DNA of 10,255 nucleotides from an uncultured Clostridia bacterium (GTDB taxonomy: Bacteria > Bacillota > Clostridia > Oscillospirales > Oscillospiraceae). Made by a program: the position numbers and the translations under genes. The notes beneath the pieces were generated by a model. It did no database searches. It saw only the letters and a list, made by a program, of their open reading frames with translations, and was not told the origin of the DNA. The stretch covers positions 1 to 10,255 of the forward strand of contig CAMEIU010000070.1 in NCBI GenBank assembly GCA_945918815.1. Reading direction: 5' to 3'. The first letter of the stretch is position 1. The number at the start of each line of letters is the position of its first letter. Below are positions 1 through 6,198 of this stretch, piece by piece.

Positions 1-34
1 CATTGGCGATACATCACATCAACAAATCCCAATT
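1..34. repeat. Right end of a modular inverted-repeat element (copy A, cut by window edge)
   Basis: Positions 1-34 match 4590-4623 (right end of copy B) at 33 of 34 bases, including the terminal CAAATCCCAATT and the internal ACATCACATCAAC. A third, more diverged right end is at 8210-8233. Because the complete copies B and C carry the inverted sequence AATTGGGATTTG (or AATCGGGATTTG) at their other end, this is read as the right end of the same element, with the left part outside the window. It lies just downstream of the abrB-type gene's terminator. Not coding as far as can be seen. Confidence 0.75.
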
Positions 35-57
35 TCTCTAACCATATAATTTGCAAA

Positions 58-104
58 GAAAAAACGAGACCTGGCATCTATCCGCCCAAGCCTCGTGTTT
101 TTTT
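58..104 (-). terminator. Rho-independent terminator of the AbrB-family gene, probably bidirectional
   Basis: An 11-bp stem (64-74 with 86-96, two G-U pairs when read on the minus strand) closes an 11-base loop. On the minus strand it is followed by a run of Ts (63-59) about 20 bases after the stop codon at 114. On the plus strand seven Ts (98-104) follow the other side, so it could stop transcription from either direction. Confidence 0.8.
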
Positions 105-113
105 GCTTTCGTC

Positions 114-359
114 TTATTGCTGCCGCTTCAGCTCGCGCATACAGGCGGCACAAATATTTTTCCCTTTGTAATTCACGATGCCCTTCGTGTCGTTACAGAA
201 GATACACGATGGCATATACTTCTTTAAGACGATTGAACTGCCTTCCACATAAATTTCCAGGGAATCTTTCTCCCCGATGTCCAGTGTTCGACGTAATTCG
301 ATGGGCAAAACGATCCGACCCAACTCGTCCACTCTTCTTACGATACCAGTTGATTTCAT
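114..359 (-). CDS. AbrB/SpoVT-family DNA-binding regulator with C-terminal Cys4 motif
   Basis: Small transition-state-type transcription regulator of 81 residues. The first ~45 residues are the swapped-hairpin AbrB fold: MKSTGIVRRVDELGRIVLP is the family's signature N-terminus, followed by ELRRTLDIGEKDSLEI. The tail has C52-x2-C55 and C70-x2-C73, a zinc-ribbon-like arrangement; as far as I recall it is common in short clostridial AbrB proteins. Such proteins bind AT-rich promoters as dimers or tetramers and often control the switch to stationary phase or sporulation; the targets here are unknown. A GTG three codons upstream (368) is possible, but AAGGA would then be only 1 base away; the ATG at 359 has it 10 bases away and gives the canonical start. 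It is divergent from spmA, so the shared 197-base region could be a place where it acts, which is inference. Confidence 0.9.
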   Translation of the reverse strand: MKSTGIVRRVDELGRIVLPIELRRTLDIGEKDSLEIYVEGSSIVLKKYMPSCIFCNDTKGIVNYKGKNICAACMRELKRQQ

Positions 360-414
360 TTGATACACGTCCTTCTAAGCGCAACGGGCTGCCGCTTTAT
401 TGTTAATCCATCTA

Positions 415-443
415 ATTATAGCAAGGATTTAGCATGCTGTCTA
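415..443 (-). promoter_or_regulatory. Sigma-A promoter of the AbrB-family gene
   Basis: On the minus strand TAGACA (443-438) is separated by 17 bases from a perfect TATAAT (420-415). Predicted start of transcription is near 408, giving a ~50-base leader before the ATG at 359. Match to the housekeeping consensus is 5/6 plus 6/6. Confidence 0.65.
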
Positions 444-497
444 GTGCTATTATTCCTATATATTCCCTTCCAAATTTGTCAGACTTCATGAGGCGCT

Positions 498-527
498 GCA
501 TAGGCGCCTGTTTCCCGTCATAGAAAT
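498..527 (+). promoter_or_regulatory. Possible sporulation-sigma promoter upstream of spmA
   Basis: The AT-rich stretch before spmA has no convincing sigma-A pair. GCATAGG (498-504) followed after 14 bases by CATAGAAAT (519-527) loosely resembles the CATA-type -10 used by mother-cell and forespore sigma factors; spmAB of Bacillus subtilis is sporulation-expressed. A 6-bp hairpin (AGGCGC 491-496 with GCGCCT 504-509) overlaps it. The consensus match is weak, so this is only a candidate. Confidence 0.25.
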
Positions 528-556
528 GAAATAATTCCACAGACGGAGGACACGCT

Positions 557-1129
557 ATGACTTGGATCTGGACCTTATTTCTGCTGCTCTCGATCCTCTG
601 CGCCCTGTGCAGCGGGCGGACCGCCGCCCTCTCCGCCGCGGCGTTGGAGGGCGCGAAAGCCGGAATTCAGCTGGCAATCACCCTGGCGGGGCCCCTGTGC
701 CTTTGGAGCGGCCTGAACCGGCTCATGGCCGACGCGGGCCTGATGGAAAAGCTGGCCCGGCTCCTGTCCCCCATACTCCGGCGGCTGTTTCCCGATGCCT
801 GCCGGGACCGGCAGGCCCGGGAGGCCCTCTGCGGCAATCTGTCGGCCAACCTGCTGGGTCTGGGCAACGCCGCCACGCCCCTGGGAATCCAGGCGGTGCA
901 GCGGATGCATCTGCTCCACGGCGGCGGACCGGCCAGCGATGAGATGTGCCGTCTTATCGTCATGAACACGGCCTCGGTGCAGCTGATTCCGGCCACGGTG
1001 GCGGCGGTGCGGGCGGGCCTGGGGGCCGCAGCGCCCTTCGATATTCTTCCGGCTGTCTGGGTCACGTCCCTCTGCTCCGTGACCGTGGGACTGTTGGCGG
1101 CGAAAGCGGGGGCAGCATGGGCGCAATGA
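557..1129 (+). CDS. spmA: Spore maturation protein A
   Basis: Integral membrane protein of 190 residues (B. subtilis SpmA is about 196) of the nucleoside-recognition/Gate domain family. With SpmB it is needed for full dehydration of the spore core and hence heat resistance; what it transports, if anything, is not established. Diagnostic stretches are NLSANLLGLGNAATPLG (94-110) and MNTASVQLIPATVAAVRAG (136-154). Hydrophobic segments are seen near 4-18, 38-52, 94-112, 134-152 and 163-183. The start is fixed by GGAGGA (545-550) six bases before the ATG. Its last codons overlap the start of spmB, so the two are translated from one message. It is divergent from the AbrB-family gene. Confidence 0.95.
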   Translation: MTWIWTLFLLLSILCALCSGRTAALSAAALEGAKAGIQLAITLAGPLCLWSGLNRLMADAGLMEKLARLLSPILRRLFPDACRDRQAREALCGNLSANLLGLGNAATPLGIQAVQRMHLLHGGGPASDEMCRLIVMNTASVQLIPATVAAVRAGLGAAAPFDILPAVWVTSLCSVTVGLLAAKAGAAWAQ

Positions 1130-1638
1130 TCTGGGACCTGCTGGTGCCGGGCCTGATGCTGGCCGTGTCCTGCGTGGGCCTCGCGGGCAGGCGGGACGTG
1201 TATACCAGTCTGGTCACCGGTGCGGGAGAGGGGCTCTCCATGCTGAAATCCATCGTCCCCTCCCTGGTGATTTTGTTGACGGCGGTCCACATGCTCCGGG
1301 CCAGCGGAGCCATGGACCTGCTGACCGGCGTTCTGGCGCCGGTCTGCCGCCGGATCGGTATTCCGCCGGAGACCGCTCCCCTGATTCTGATCCGGCCCAT
1401 CTCCGGCAGCGCGGCTCTGGCCGTGGGCGGCGATCTCATGGCGGAATACGGGCCGGATTCCCTCATTGGCCGCACAGCGGCAGTGATGCTGGGCAGCACG
1501 GAGACCACCTTTTACACCATCAGCGTCTACTTCGGCGCAGCCCATGTGAAGGGGACCCGGTACGCCATCCCGGCGGCGCTGTTGGCAGACCTGACGGGTT
1601 TCCTGGTGGCGGCGTGGACGGTAGGGACGTTATTCTGA
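1117..1638 (+). CDS. spmB: Spore maturation protein B
   Basis: Membrane protein of 173 residues (B. subtilis SpmB about 178), partner of SpmA in spore-core dehydration. Family signatures are LIRPISGSAALAVGGDLM (91-108), YGPDSLIGRTAAVMLGSTET (111-130) and TFYTISVYFGAAHVKGTRYA (131-150). The reading frame is open further upstream to 946, but that part is out of frame inside spmA. Two starts fit: ATG 1117 with GGGGG (1108-1112) four bases away, or ATG 1126, whose ATGA overlaps the spmA stop. I chose 1117 for the ribosome-binding spacing; the difference is three residues. Either way translational coupling with spmA is expected. No clear terminator follows; the next feature is a hairpin repeat at 1664. 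Confidence 0.93.
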   Translation: MGAMIWDLLVPGLMLAVSCVGLAGRRDVYTSLVTGAGEGLSMLKSIVPSLVILLTAVHMLRASGAMDLLTGVLAPVCRRIGIPPETAPLILIRPISGSAALAVGGDLMAEYGPDSLIGRTAAVMLGSTETTFYTISVYFGAAHVKGTRYAIPAALLADLTGFLVAAWTVGTLF

Positions 1639-1663
1639 AATTTTGCGTATATGCGAGACTTGC

Positions 1664-1690
1664 TGTAGGGGCGACCCTTGCGGTCGCCCG
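1664..1690 (+). repeat. TGTAGGG-led hairpin repeat, copy 1
   Basis: TGTAGGG is followed by GGGCGACC (1669-1676) and GGTCGCCC (1682-1689), an 8-bp perfect stem around a 5-base loop. It is the only structured thing in the 74-base gap between the convergent spmB and histidine kinase genes, but no T-run follows on either strand, so it is not a standard terminator. Related copies, with different stem sequence, are at 6096-6121 (reversed) and inside the element at 4459-4485. A further partner CGGGCG (1705-1710) can pair with CGCCCG (1685-1690) as an alternative fold. Confidence 0.7.
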
Positions 1691-1712
1691 ATGGTGCCAA
1701 TTTTCGGGCGTG

Positions 1713-2990
1713 CTATGCTTCTGTCACCGGCAGCACGATGGTGAATCGGGTGCCGACGCCTTCCCAGCTATAGACTTCCAGATGACCGCCGTGGCGGGTG
1801 ACGATCCAGTCGGCAATGGACAGGCCCAGGCCCGCGCCGCCGCTCTGGCGGCTTCTGGCCGGGTCGGAGCGGAAGAACCGGTCGAACACATGGGGGACGT
1901 CCTCCCCTTTGATGCCCATGCCCTCGTCCTTCACCGAGAGACAGGGACAGCCCTGTGGGTCCAGACAGGCCCGGAGGGTGATCTCCTTGCCCTGCGGCGT
2001 ATATTTGGCGGCGTTGTCGGATAGGATGCGGACCGCCTGCTTCAGCATATCCCGGTCGCCCGTATAGGGGATGGGCGCAGGGGCGTCCAGCAGCCACTGG
2101 TGCTTCGGGTCGATCATGCGGGATTCCTCCCAGGTCTCCTGCATCAGATCCTGGAGGTCCAGGGGTTCCTGCTTCAATTGCAGGCGGCCGCTGTCGCCCC
2201 GGGCCAGGAACAGAAGCTGCTCCACCAGGCGGTTCATGCGGTCGGCCTCGGCCTGGATGGAGGCAATGGCCTCGTCCCGGACCTGGGGATCGTCCTTGCC
2301 CCAGCGTTCCAGCAGGTCGGCGTAGCCCTTCAGCACTGCGATGGGCGTCCGCAGCTCATGGGAGGCATCGGAGACGAAGCGGGTCTGCTGGCTGTAGGCG
2401 GCCTGCATCCGGTCCAGCAGATCGTTGACCGCGTCTTCCAGGCCCTTCAGATCCGGGTCGCCGGTGTGGAGTCGATCCGGCTCCGTGGGACGGATGTGGG
2501 AAATGGCATCCTGGAGATCGTCCACCCGGGGCTTCGGCGGCGCCTGGCGGACCTTGGCCGCGCTGAGGCGGCGGGCCTCGTCGGCCAGGTCGGTCAAACG
2601 GCGCATATACTGGTGGACCCGCCGGGTCCAGACCGACTCGGTGATTCTTCGGACGGCCCCCTGTAAAATCCAGAAGACCAGCAGCCCGGCGCACAGCAAT
2701 GCCAGGAAGGCCGTGATGTCTATGGTCATGGGCGGCAGGCCGCTTGCTTCCAGATACAGCTCCACCAGCAGCGGGTCGTGCCAGGAGGGAACCTGGACCA
2801 GGACCGCCGTGAAGGCCGTCTGCCGCAGAGCCTCCCAGCCGCCGGCGTAACGCTGCATCTCCCACAGAAGCCCCGCGCCTAAAATCAGGAGCAGGGCAAA
2901 GAGGTTGGAGAGAAACAGGGTCCAGTTCATGACCCGCTTCTGGGTCCTGAGGATTTTCCGGGTGCTGGTGGGTGATTTTTGTTCCTGCAT
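1713..2990 (-). CDS. Membrane sensor histidine kinase of an OmpR-type two-component system
   Basis: Class I sensor kinase of 425 residues. Two membrane helices (~23-45 and ~92-112) enclose a short external segment of about 46 residues. A degenerate HAMP-like linker follows. The dimerisation/phosphoacceptor motif FVSDASHELRTPIAVLKGYA has the acceptor His211. The ATPase domain shows the N box LSDNAAKYTP (Asn326), G1 DEGMGI (355-360), the F box VFDRFFRSD and G2 GGAGLGLS (384-391). All catalytic motifs are intact. It resembles the ArlS/CssS-type kinases of Firmicutes, but the signal cannot be inferred. The ATG follows the response regulator's TAA directly, with GGAGG just upstream, so the two are co-transcribed and probably coupled. 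The linker between the two HAMP helices (~145-178) is longer than usual and proline-rich. Confidence 0.93.
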   Translation of the reverse strand: MQEQKSPTSTRKILRTQKRVMNWTLFLSNLFALLLILGAGLLWEMQRYAGGWEALRQTAFTAVLVQVPSWHDPLLVELYLEASGLPPMTIDITAFLALLCAGLLVFWILQGAVRRITESVWTRRVHQYMRRLTDLADEARRLSAAKVRQAPPKPRVDDLQDAISHIRPTEPDRLHTGDPDLKGLEDAVNDLLDRMQAAYSQQTRFVSDASHELRTPIAVLKGYADLLERWGKDDPQVRDEAIASIQAEADRMNRLVEQLLFLARGDSGRLQLKQEPLDLQDLMQETWEESRMIDPKHQWLLDAPAPIPYTGDRDMLKQAVRILSDNAAKYTPQGKEITLRACLDPQGCPCLSVKDEGMGIKGEDVPHVFDRFFRSDPARSRQSGGAGLGLSIADWIVTRHGGHLEVYSWEGVGTRFTIVLPVTEA

Positions 2991-3668
2991 TTAGCCCTCC
3001 CGCAGCACATAGCCCACGCCCCGGACCGTGTGAATCAGGCTGCATCCGAAGGCGTCGTCGATTTTGCTTCTCAAATACCGGATATACACATCCACCACAT
3101 TGGTCTCGCCCATGTAGTCGTAGCCCCAGACCTTGGTTAAAAATGTCTCCCGGGACAGGACGATCTGCTGATTTTCCAGCAGGAGCTTCAGGACGTCGAA
3201 CTCCCGGCTGGTCAGATCGATGGGATGGCCCTCGTAGGTCACGGTGTGACGGGCGGCGTCCATGGCCAGGCCGCCGCAGGTCAGAAGATTGGAGGGCGCG
3301 GCGGCGGGCCGCTTCCGCAGGGCCGTGCGGATTCGGGCCAGCAGCTCTTCGATGGCGAAGGGCTTGGTGATATAGTCGTCGGCGCCCATATCCAGGCCGG
3401 AGACCTTATCCATGACCGTATCCCGGGCCGTCAGCATGATAACCGGCACGCTGCTCTCCCGGCGCAGGCGGCGAATGACCTCCAGGCCGGACAGCTCCGG
3501 CAGCATGATGTCCAACAGGACCAGATCATAACCGCCGTGGAGGGCCTGCTCCAAGCCGGTGCGCCCGTCGGCGGCCTTGCCGACCTCGTAGCCCTCATGC
3601 CTGAGCTCCAGCTCCACAAACCGGGCAATGGCCTCCTCGTCCTCGACGATCAGAATACGGTTGGACAT
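2991..3668 (-). CDS. OmpR/PhoB-family response regulator (ArlR-like)
   Basis: Transcription factor of 225 residues, partner of the kinase encoded directly downstream. The receiver domain (~3-118) has acidic pocket residues in VEDEE, phosphoacceptor Asp53 in LVLLDIMLPELSG, Thr80 in IMLTARD and Lys102 in DYITKPF. The C-terminal winged helix (~128-224) ends with VVDVYIRYLRSKID and IHTVRGVGYVLR, typical of OmpR-type DNA-binding domains. The receiver reads much like ArlR (LELRHEGYEV, GLDMGADDY, IEELLARIRTALRKR). An ATG at 3671 is also possible; GAGGAG lies 3 bases from it and 6 bases from the ATG at 3668, so I prefer 3668. Direct repeats for its binding site were not recognised upstream. Confidence 0.95.
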   Translation of the reverse strand: MSNRILIVEDEEAIARFVELELRHEGYEVGKAADGRTGLEQALHGGYDLVLLDIMLPELSGLEVIRRLRRESSVPVIMLTARDTVMDKVSGLDMGADDYITKPFAIEELLARIRTALRKRPAAAPSNLLTCGGLAMDAARHTVTYEGHPIDLTSREFDVLKLLLENQQIVLSRETFLTKVWGYDYMGETNVVDVYIRYLRSKIDDAFGCSLIHTVRGVGYVLREG

Positions 3669-3742
3669 CATAATCTCCTCTTTCTGAAAGGAATGGGGTT
3701 TGTTTCAGATGAACGCCCCTCATGCCTGCTTAATTTCAAATC

Positions 3743-3755
3743 GTCCCGAAGGGAC
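3743..3755 (-). terminator. Weak hairpin downstream of the DUF4342 gene
   Basis: GTCCC (3743-3747) pairs with GGGAC (3751-3755) across a 3-base loop, read on the minus strand as a TTC-loop hairpin about 45 bases after the stop codon at 3797. Only an interrupted T-rich stretch (GATTTGAAATT) follows, so terminator strength is doubtful and read-through into the response regulator is possible. Confidence 0.3.
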
Positions 3756-3760
3756 ACATT

Positions 3761-3788
3761 CATTGTCCATTGTACATTGTACATTGTC
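3761..3788. repeat. Four tandem CATTGT(A/C) heptamers
   Basis: Four consecutive 7-base units: CATTGTC, CATTGTA, CATTGTA, CATTGTC (3761, 3768, 3775, 3782). The block is flanked by CATT on one side and AATGG on the other. It lies between the stop codon of the DUF4342 gene and the hairpin at 3743. Function unknown; it could be a slippage-prone spacer or a protein-binding array. Confidence 0.75.
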
Positions 3789-3796
3789 AATGGATA

Positions 3797-4327
3797 TTAC
3801 AGCTTCTCGGTGAACTCCTGCTTGATGTTTTCGGCGAAGTCCGTGGCTTTGCCCATGGCGTCGTTGATTTCATCTTTGCCGAGCTCCGGGCCTTCGAAGG
3901 AGAAGCTGTTGCCGAAGAACAGGGCCACCACCATCAGGATCAGCACCAGCCAGAAGCAGGCAATCAACAAAATGACAAACAGCGTCACCGGCAGGCTGAA
4001 CTCCCGGCGGCCCTCCCGGCTGGTCATGACCAGCTGATTCTGGTTGCCCTTCCGAATCAACGCCACGATACCCTGCCACAGGGAACGGCAGCCCTGCCTG
4101 AACGCGCCTTCCTGCGGGCCATGGGGTTCCGGCTGCGGTTCCTCCTGGGGCGGCTCCCGGTCCTGGGTGGAACAGGACGCGCCCACCATCTGGGTCTTGC
4201 CGTGCTGCTCCAGCCAGCAGAGGGCCTCCAGCAAATCGCCGCCGGTCTGCTCCAACGCGGCCTTGGCTTCTGTATAACTGACGCCTGCCTTCTCCCGCAG
4301 GCTTTCCACTTTTTCCATCATATCCAT
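3797..4327 (-). CDS. DUF4342/UBA-like domain protein with a single membrane helix
   Basis: Protein of 176 residues. Residues ~4-43 (EKVESLREKAGVSYTEAKAA, then LEQTGGDLLEALCWLEQHGK) form a three-helix UBA/TS-N-like fold matching the DUF4342 pattern of acquired 'GVSY..A..AL...GGDLLEA...LE'. A Pro/Glu/Gln-rich linker (~58-72) and a basic stretch follow, then one strong membrane helix (~111-138, LPVTLFVILLIACFWLVLIL...) and an amphipathic charged tail (~145-176). The expected topology places the UBA-like domain in the cytoplasm. UBA-like folds bind peptides or partner proteins, but no role is established for this family. The start is supported by AAAGGAGG eight bases before the ATG. It is on the same strand as the downstream two-component genes with a ~128-base gap; a functional link is possible but not shown. 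Confidence 0.8.
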   Translation of the reverse strand: MDMMEKVESLREKAGVSYTEAKAALEQTGGDLLEALCWLEQHGKTQMVGASCSTQDREPPQEEPQPEPHGPQEGAFRQGCRSLWQGIVALIRKGNQNQLVMTSREGRREFSLPVTLFVILLIACFWLVLILMVVALFFGNSFSFEGPELGKDEINDAMGKATDFAENIKQEFTEKL

Positions 4328-4430
4328 ATGGGATACCTCCTTTGAAGATGACCCTATGATACCCTGTCAAGATGAAACGGTCTTTTTAGGAAGATTAAAA
4401 ACGCATTAGGCTTTCCAATAACGACGGCTA

Positions 4431-4623
4431 AATTGGGATTTGCAGATGAACAGCTTTCTGTAGGGCACGGCCACTGGACGTGCCGTATGCAGGCAGCTGC
4501 ATTCTGGAACCAGCTGCCAAACGGCGCGTCGGGTCGCGGTCCAGACCGGCCTCTCTTGCCCTTCGGGCAATTCACCTTCCCGCGCCCTACATGGGCGATA
4601 CATCACATCAACAAATCCCAATT
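4431..4623. repeat. Modular inverted-repeat element, copy B (193 bp, non-coding)
   Basis: Bounded by perfect inverted repeats AATTGGGATTTG (4431-4442) and CAAATCCCAATT (4612-4623); GATG occurs two bases further in at both ends. A second, inner pair lies at TGTAGGGCACGG (4459-4470) and CGCGCCCTACA (4581-4591). The interior folds into hairpins: GGCACG/CGTGCC (4464-4469, 4479-4484), GGCAGCTG/CAGCTGCC (4492-4499, 4511-4518) and TTGCCC/GGGCAA (4556-4561, 4565-4570). No transposase or credible ORF is inside, so it looks like a MITE-type non-autonomous element. Its last base touches the stop codon of the MATE gene. No clear target-site duplication is seen. Confidence 0.75.
4459..4485 (+). repeat. 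TGTAGGG-led hairpin repeat, copy 2 (inside element B)
   Basis: TGTAGGG followed by a 6-bp stem GGCACG (4464-4469) / CGTGCC (4479-4484) with a 9-base loop and a closing G. It shares lead and layout with the copies at 1664 and 6096, but the stem bases differ while staying complementary. Confidence 0.6.
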
Positions 4624-6044
4624 CACGCTTCCCCATTGATTTTCCGATATTCCGCCAGGCCCTTTTTTCCTTCCTCCGTCACGGGCATGAGCCAGCGGCG
4701 GGATTGGAAGTGGCGCAGGCAGAGGATGGCTTTGGGGATGTCCTCCCCCAGATAAGCCGCGGCCACCACTGCCAGGAAGGGCCAGTGGAACACATGGGCC
4801 GCCAGGAACGCCAGGGGAATGCCCACCAGCCACAGGCTGCCCAGGTCACAGGCCATGCCGTGGAGGGTATCGCCGCCGGAGCGGAACACACCCACCACAT
4901 GGGCATAGGAAAGGTTGCGGAGGAACACCTCCAGGGAGCAGAACACAGTCACGGACAGGGCCGTCTGCAAGGTCAAAGGCGACAGGTTGTCCCCGGCGGA
5001 GAAGACGGAGATCAGCGGGTAGCGGAACAGGATGGTCAGCGTTCCCAGGACCAGACCCGCCAGGGGAAGCAGCACGGAAAACCGTGTGGCGTCCTGCACG
5101 CTCCGCCGGATCTTGCCCTGACCCACGGATTTGCCCACCATGATGACGCAGGCGTTGCCAAGGCCCATATAGAAGGCGAAGGTCAGATCGGAAAACGTCT
5201 TGAAAATGGTCATGCCGGCGTAGTATTCATAGCCCAGGTTGGAATAGATCATGCTCAGGACCATCATGCCCAGAGACCACATGCCCTCGTTGAGAATCAC
5301 CGGCAGGGCCCGGCGGAAGAACAACGCCAGATTTTTCGGTCCGAATTGCAGCAGCTCCCGGACGGGGCCTGTCAGCAGGTTCTTTTCCATATGGGAGAAC
5401 AGGATGAGCAGCACCGGTCCCAGCCAGGAGGAAATGCAGGTGGCGATGGCCGCACCGGCCACGCCCAGCTGCGGCAGGCCCAGCTTGCCGAAGATCAGGC
5501 AGTAATTGGCGGCGGCGTTGACCACGGTGGTGACGGCGGAGACATACATGGGCAGCTTGACCCGCTCCGTGTTCCGCAGGACCGTGGACAGCACGTTGGT
5601 CAGGGCCACGGCCGGATAGGAGAAGCAGACAATGGAGAGATACCGGCTGCCAACGGTCAGCACGGCCGGATCCCGGTTGAACAGGCGGACCACCCCGGTG
5701 GGCATGGCCAGGGCCACCGCCAGGAAGGCCAGGGACAGCAGCAGGCAGGTCATGAGGCCGATTCCAAGGACCCGGCGGATGCCCTTGTAGTCCCGGGTGC
5801 CCCAATACTGGGCCACGAACACGGACATGCCGGAGCAGAGGCCGAAGATCAGAATGGTGGACAGCCAGCCCCACTGGGCGGCCATACCCACGGCGGACAG
5901 GGTCACGTCGCCCAGCCGGGAGACCATCATGGTGTCAATGATCTGAAAGGAGCTGGCGAGCACATTTTGAATGGCGACCGGCAGCGCCAGCCTGGCCGTC
6001 ACCTGCCAGAAGGGCTTGTCGCCGAGATAGTTGGTGAGCTGCAT
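4623..6044 (-). CDS. MATE-family multidrug/toxin efflux transporter
   Basis: Polytopic membrane protein of 473 residues, the usual size for the MATE family, which exports cationic drugs or metabolites in exchange for Na+ or H+. Around twelve hydrophobic segments form two similar halves. Family signatures in the first half include IQNVLASSFQIIDTMMVSRL, the GMSVFVAQYWGTRD motif (cf. G..t.vaQ..GA.d) and LRNTERVKLPMYVSAVTTVV followed by NAAANYCLIFG. The second half repeats the pattern: GKSVGQGKIRRSVQDATRF, FRSGGDTLHGMACDLGSLW. The substrate cannot be predicted. GAGG about 9 bases upstream supports the ATG at 6044. The gene is cut off from pta by a strong terminator and has no obvious sigma-A promoter in the intervening repeat-filled DNA. 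Its stop codon abuts element B. Confidence 0.93.
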   Translation of the reverse strand: MQLTNYLGDKPFWQVTARLALPVAIQNVLASSFQIIDTMMVSRLGDVTLSAVGMAAQWGWLSTILIFGLCSGMSVFVAQYWGTRDYKGIRRVLGIGLMTCLLLSLAFLAVALAMPTGVVRLFNRDPAVLTVGSRYLSIVCFSYPAVALTNVLSTVLRNTERVKLPMYVSAVTTVVNAAANYCLIFGKLGLPQLGVAGAAIATCISSWLGPVLLILFSHMEKNLLTGPVRELLQFGPKNLALFFRRALPVILNEGMWSLGMMVLSMIYSNLGYEYYAGMTIFKTFSDLTFAFYMGLGNACVIMVGKSVGQGKIRRSVQDATRFSVLLPLAGLVLGTLTILFRYPLISVFSAGDNLSPLTLQTALSVTVFCSLEVFLRNLSYAHVVGVFRSGGDTLHGMACDLGSLWLVGIPLAFLAAHVFHWPFLAVVAAAYLGEDIPKAILCLRHFQSRRWLMPVTEEGKKGLAEYRKINGEA

Positions 6045-6095
6045 GAAAAATACCTCAGAGGAATGGAAAGATAGGGAGCGCCCCTGCGCCCCATG

Positions 6096-6121
6096 CGGGC
6101 GGCTGATAGCCGCCCCTACAG
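6096..6121 (-). repeat. TGTAGGG-led hairpin repeat, copy 3 (reversed)
   Basis: Read on the minus strand: CTGTAGG then an 8-bp perfect stem GGGCGGCT / AGCCGCCC (6115-6108 with 6104-6097) around a 3-base loop, then G. Same layout as 1664-1690 but with GGCT in place of GACC in the stem, and the partner arm changed to match. It lies between pta's terminator and the MATE start, where it would be in the 5' leader of any MATE message. Confidence 0.7.
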
Positions 6122-6146
6122 GGGGGCACGGAACCGGTGCGTCGTG

Positions 6147-6181
6147 AAAAAATGGGAGCGCGATGTTTGCGCTCCCATTTT
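6147..6181 (-). terminator. Strong rho-independent terminator of pta
   Basis: A perfect 13-bp stem (6149-6161 with 6169-6181) around a 7-base loop, with a T-run on the minus strand (6152-6147). It starts 18 bases after the pta stop codon. The symmetrical A/T ends mean it may also work on the other strand. Confidence 0.92.
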
Positions 6182-6198
6182 GGTTTGCAGGTTGGAAC

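Noticed and set aside
946..1116. N-terminal extension of spmB by 57 codons
   Set aside because: It would overlap spmA deeply in another frame, has no family match, and a proper start with a ribosome site exists at 1117.
1664..1712. Intrinsic terminator for spmB and/or the histidine kinase
   Set aside because: The hairpin is strong, but no T-run follows on either strand, so it was listed as a repeat rather than a terminator.
4328..4430. Sigma-A promoter for the DUF4342 gene
   Set aside because: TTGACA and TATCAT are both present on the minus strand but only 3 bases apart, and no partner box lies at 16-18 bases for either.
4704..6074. Long plus-strand open frame (456 codons) rich in Gly, His and Gln
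   Set aside because: It is exactly antisense to the MATE gene, has no family resemblance, and arises from the GC-rich codon pattern of the true gene on the other strand.
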